A DNA stretch of 60,033 bases, from NCBI GenBank assembly GCA_902785605.1, contig CACZZL010000011.1, forward strand, positions 1-60,033. Direction: 5' to 3'. Below are positions 58,341 through 60,033 of this stretch, one piece after another (the first letter of the stretch is position 1; every line of letters begins with the position of its first letter). Source of the stretch: an uncultured Bacteroidales bacterium. GTDB taxonomy: Bacteria > Bacteroidota > Bacteroidia > Bacteroidales > Paludibacteraceae. The notes under the pieces are model-generated. The model was given only the letters and a program-made list of their open reading frames with translations, had not been told where the DNA came from and searched no databases. A program made the position numbers and the translations under genes.

Positions 58341-58373
58341 TGTCCCACAAACCCATGCTTTATTTTAAAAGCC

Positions 58374-58781
58374 ATGAGTATAAATATAACAAATTTAGGT
58401 GGAGTTGTCAACTATCATGACAATCATAGAGACATCACCATCAACGTCAATGGTGCAAATCCTGCAGACCTTCTCCGTGCTGCTTTAGCAGAAGACATAG
58501 AGCCGGTACAAACGGAAAAAGAAACACCTTCTGACCTTCCATTCTTGGTGGTCTCTAAACTACAAGAACTCAACCTCTATTCCTTGCAGGAATTTGAGGG
58601 CAAATACCGCAAAGCGGTGAGGAGTGACGCAAAGACTCTTGCGTCCTTCATAAAGAAGTATAGTGAGTTAGAAGTCCTTGATATTAAGGACCGAAACAAG
58701 AAACAGATCTTCGAGGAATTAAAGGCTTATTTTGGCGCTGAATTAGACTTCGGCTATCCTAATTTTGCCGCATATTATTGA
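58374..58781 (+). CDS. Uncharacterised protein of the accessory island
   Basis: A 135-residue protein. ATG 58374 gives MSINITNLGGVVNYHDNHRD; the frame reaches 58302 but that part is inside the hairpin. The start looks like beta strands (DITINVNGAN), followed by an acidic helical part and KLQELNLYSLQEFEGKYRKA, a possible helix bundle with Lys-rich KDRNKKQIFEELK. No family recognised. Possibly regulated by the hairpin in its leader. Confidence 0.65.
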   Translation: MSINITNLGGVVNYHDNHRDITINVNGANPADLLRAALAEDIEPVQTEKETPSDLPFLVVSKLQELNLYSLQEFEGKYRKAVRSDAKTLASFIKKYSELEVLDIKDRNKKQIFEELKAYFGAELDFGYPNFAAYY

Positions 58782-58789
58782 TATTTTCC

Positions 58790-58881
58790 ATTTGATTTTC
58801 ATTTGATTCATTTGATTGAAAACACCCCTCTATTTGATTTTTATTTGATTTTCATTTGATTCATTTGATTTCTATTTGATT
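58790..58881. repeat. Iteron-like array of eight ATTTGATT boxes
   Basis: ATTTGATT occurs at 58790, 58801, 58810, 58832, 58843, 58854, 58863 and 58874. Spacings are 11, 9, 22, 11, 11, 9 and 11, so nearly all boxes are on one face of the helix. A T-tailed stretch and a poor -7 (GAACTTTG, about 58919-58926) follow, before the next gene. Confidence 0.9.
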
Positions 58882-58975
58882 AGTGGCTTCCGACACAACG
58901 GGAGCCATTTTTTTTTGTGAACTTTGCACCGGATTTGAGTTGTAGCAACGTCGCTGCACTAAAGATCCGACGCTT

Positions 58976-59197
58976 ATGATTTATACATTTTTTTCTTCGG
59001 TGTTTATCACCCTTGCCCTCGTTCTGGGAGCCCTCTCCCTCTACGGATTCTTAGATCTCTCCCGTGCAAACTATCTGTACACGTGGAGAAACTACCGTAA
59101 TGTTATCGTGCTGGCCATCATCGCCGCACTCTGTCTCATCGCTGCCGTCTTCTTCGGCATCCAAATCCCCGACTGTTATGCGCAAACGCAGCTTTGA
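58976..59197 (+). CDS. Small two-helix membrane protein
   Basis: A 73-residue protein (MIYTFFSSVFITLALVLGAL) with two membrane helices at about residues 3-28 and 43-65 and a positively charged loop between (SRANYLYTWRNYRN). No family recognised. It overlaps the HNH gene by 20 bases, so they are probably cotranslated. Confidence 0.65.
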   Translation: MIYTFFSSVFITLALVLGALSLYGFLDLSRANYLYTWRNYRNVIVLAIIAALCLIAAVFFGIQIPDCYAQTQL

Positions 59198-59738
59198 AAT
59201 CATCCGCAAACCGGAACTCGAAGGCTCGTCTTTCCTCTTCAATGACGTAGAGGTTCGCTATGTCGGCACTTGTCCCGAGACGGGTATCTCCTTCTATTGC
59301 AACAACGGTCATGGTGGGGCTGTCGGTGTGCGTGTCTATCCTGACGGACGGAAAGTAAAGGAAAATGCAAGTGGGATTAAGCATGGAAAAACCTATGCGC
59401 ACGGCAAAGCCGAATATCTGAATTTCAAGGACGCTTTCGGTCATCACAAAGGCATCCTCGTCTCTCATGCCGTCTATCTCGCGTGGGTAGGCCCGTTCGA
59501 TAAACCCTATATCGACCACAAGAACGGTATCACAACCGACAACAGATGGGAGAACCTAGAACCGGTCACTGGTGCGGAGAACAGCCGCCGTGCTACTATC
59601 CTCAGAGGACTCCGTAGGGTAGGCATCAACCCCGCTGAACTCCCGTTCGATGTTCTGGACAAGTACCTCGCTCCCGAGGCCCAAAAAGACCCCAAAACCG
59701 TCATGGATCACGACCTCAAAAACCATTGTGAAAATTAA
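59178..59738 (+). CDS. HNH endonuclease family protein
   Basis: A 186-residue protein from ATG 59178 (MRKRSFEIIRKPELEGSSFL). The HNH_3 core is YIDHKNGITTDNRWENLEPV followed by NSRRATI: the His of DHKNG, Asn, and the second His-position region. The N-terminal part contains GTCPETGISFYC and may bind DNA. Such genes are common in phages and mobile islands as free-standing homing-type nucleases. A start within the upstream gene fits a mobile unit. Confidence 0.88.
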   Translation: MRKRSFEIIRKPELEGSSFLFNDVEVRYVGTCPETGISFYCNNGHGGAVGVRVYPDGRKVKENASGIKHGKTYAHGKAEYLNFKDAFGHHKGILVSHAVYLAWVGPFDKPYIDHKNGITTDNRWENLEPVTGAENSRRATILRGLRRVGINPAELPFDVLDKYLAPEAQKDPKTVMDHDLKNHCEN

Positions 59739-59766
59739 AAAACAACACTTAAAAACAACAACTATT

Positions 59767-60033
59767 ATGGAAACAAAAAACTTAGAACAACTGCGCTCCC
59801 TGCGCACCCAAGAAAAAGCCATCAAGGCACGTATTGACGAAGTTATGCCCGATGCGGTTAAAGAAGCCCTCCCCCTCCTTGCCGCAAAAGGTCTCGACCG
59901 CGGTGAGTTCGATGTCGAAGGTCTCGGCAAATTTCAACTCCAGCGTACCGATGTCTTCGATCTCGCTGACTACAACAAGTACAAAGGCGAGGAAGCTGTC
60001 GGCTACCGCAAAGAAGCCAAGAAGAAAGTCAAA
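59767..60033 (+). CDS. 5' part of a conserved island protein, cut by the window end
   Basis: The first 89 codons from ATG 59767 (METKNLEQLRSLRTQEKAIK) are open to the end. The sequence is a charged helix followed by GEFDVEGLGKFQLQRTDVFD and a Lys-rich stretch (YRKEAKKKVK). I recall similar proteins in Bacteroidales islands with the kinds of small genes seen at 0.3-2.6 kb; no function is known. Confidence 0.7.
   Translation, partial: METKNLEQLRSLRTQEKAIKARIDEVMPDAVKEALPLLAAKGLDRGEFDVEGLGKFQLQRTDVFDLADYNKYKGEEAVGYRKEAKKKVK

Noticed and set aside
58186-58971. 10-bp inverted pair GTCGGATCTT (58186-58195) and AAGATCCGAC (58962-58971) as cassette ends
   Set aside because: A single short match; no target duplication or recombinase was seen, so chance cannot be excluded.

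Overview
The window looks like a chromosomal segment of an uncultured gut- or rumen-type member of the Bacteroidales; the family cannot be fixed from sequence alone. The evidence is promoters of the Bacteroidetes type (TANNTTTG), almost no Shine-Dalgarno sequences, a hybrid two-component regulator with AraC output, a GH97 (SusB-family) lipoprotein, and families largely confined to this phylum (DUF3127, DUF4827, DUF5686, DUF6242, FKBP-like lipoproteins). No rRNA, tRNA, CRISPR array or insertion sequence was seen.

Layout. 1-2.6 kb: a strip of small accessory genes, including a DUF5675 gene overlapped by a lipoprotein with both a lipobox and a C-terminal membrane segment (spanin-like). 2.6-8.5 kb: an AraC regulator, a possible small RNA, then a tightly overlapping operon feoB - HMA protein - ttcA-like - DUF486 - sirtuin - menA. 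8.6-16.6 kb: rmlA, a 1191-aa hybrid regulator, two FKBP-like lipoproteins, glmM, surE and a small membrane protein. 16.6-23 kb (minus): rsfS - ftsH - M16 peptidase - lpxB. 23-31.7 kb: udk, split chromate transporter, pcrA-type helicase (minus), uxaB-uxaA for hexuronate use, a DUF4105 membrane protein. 31.7-38.4 kb: a 2159-aa secreted repeat protein with a type IX-like C-terminus and a 51-aa peptide translated just after it. 38.5-54.4 kb: GH97, then mostly minus-strand housekeeping genes (rpmH - rbfA - lolE-like - lipoprotein - xerD - DUF5686; pgk - DUF3127 - phosphoesterase - recO; ddl - prenyl synthase). 54.4-60 kb: an accessory island with structured non-coding DNA, a minisatellite, small orphan genes, an AT-rich type II restriction-modification pair, an iteron-like array and an HNH gene.

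The most unusual feature is spread across the otherwise ordinary core: short tandem arrays of 7-bp units (often exactly five, 35 bp) and of 9-bp CTAGG-type units (five, 45 bp). They sit at gene junctions, in signal peptides and inside reading frames of ttcA, ddl, chrA, lpxB, pcrA and a DUF5686 gene. They supply start codons, stop codons, signal-peptide residues and linker residues. Their sequence differs from locus to locus while unit length and often unit number are kept.

A second genome-level pattern is promoter geometry. About fourteen upstream regions carry an extended -33 element close to TTGCATAT separated by exactly 15 bases from TANNTTTG. Functions are inferred from recognisable motifs and family knowledge; no database search was run.
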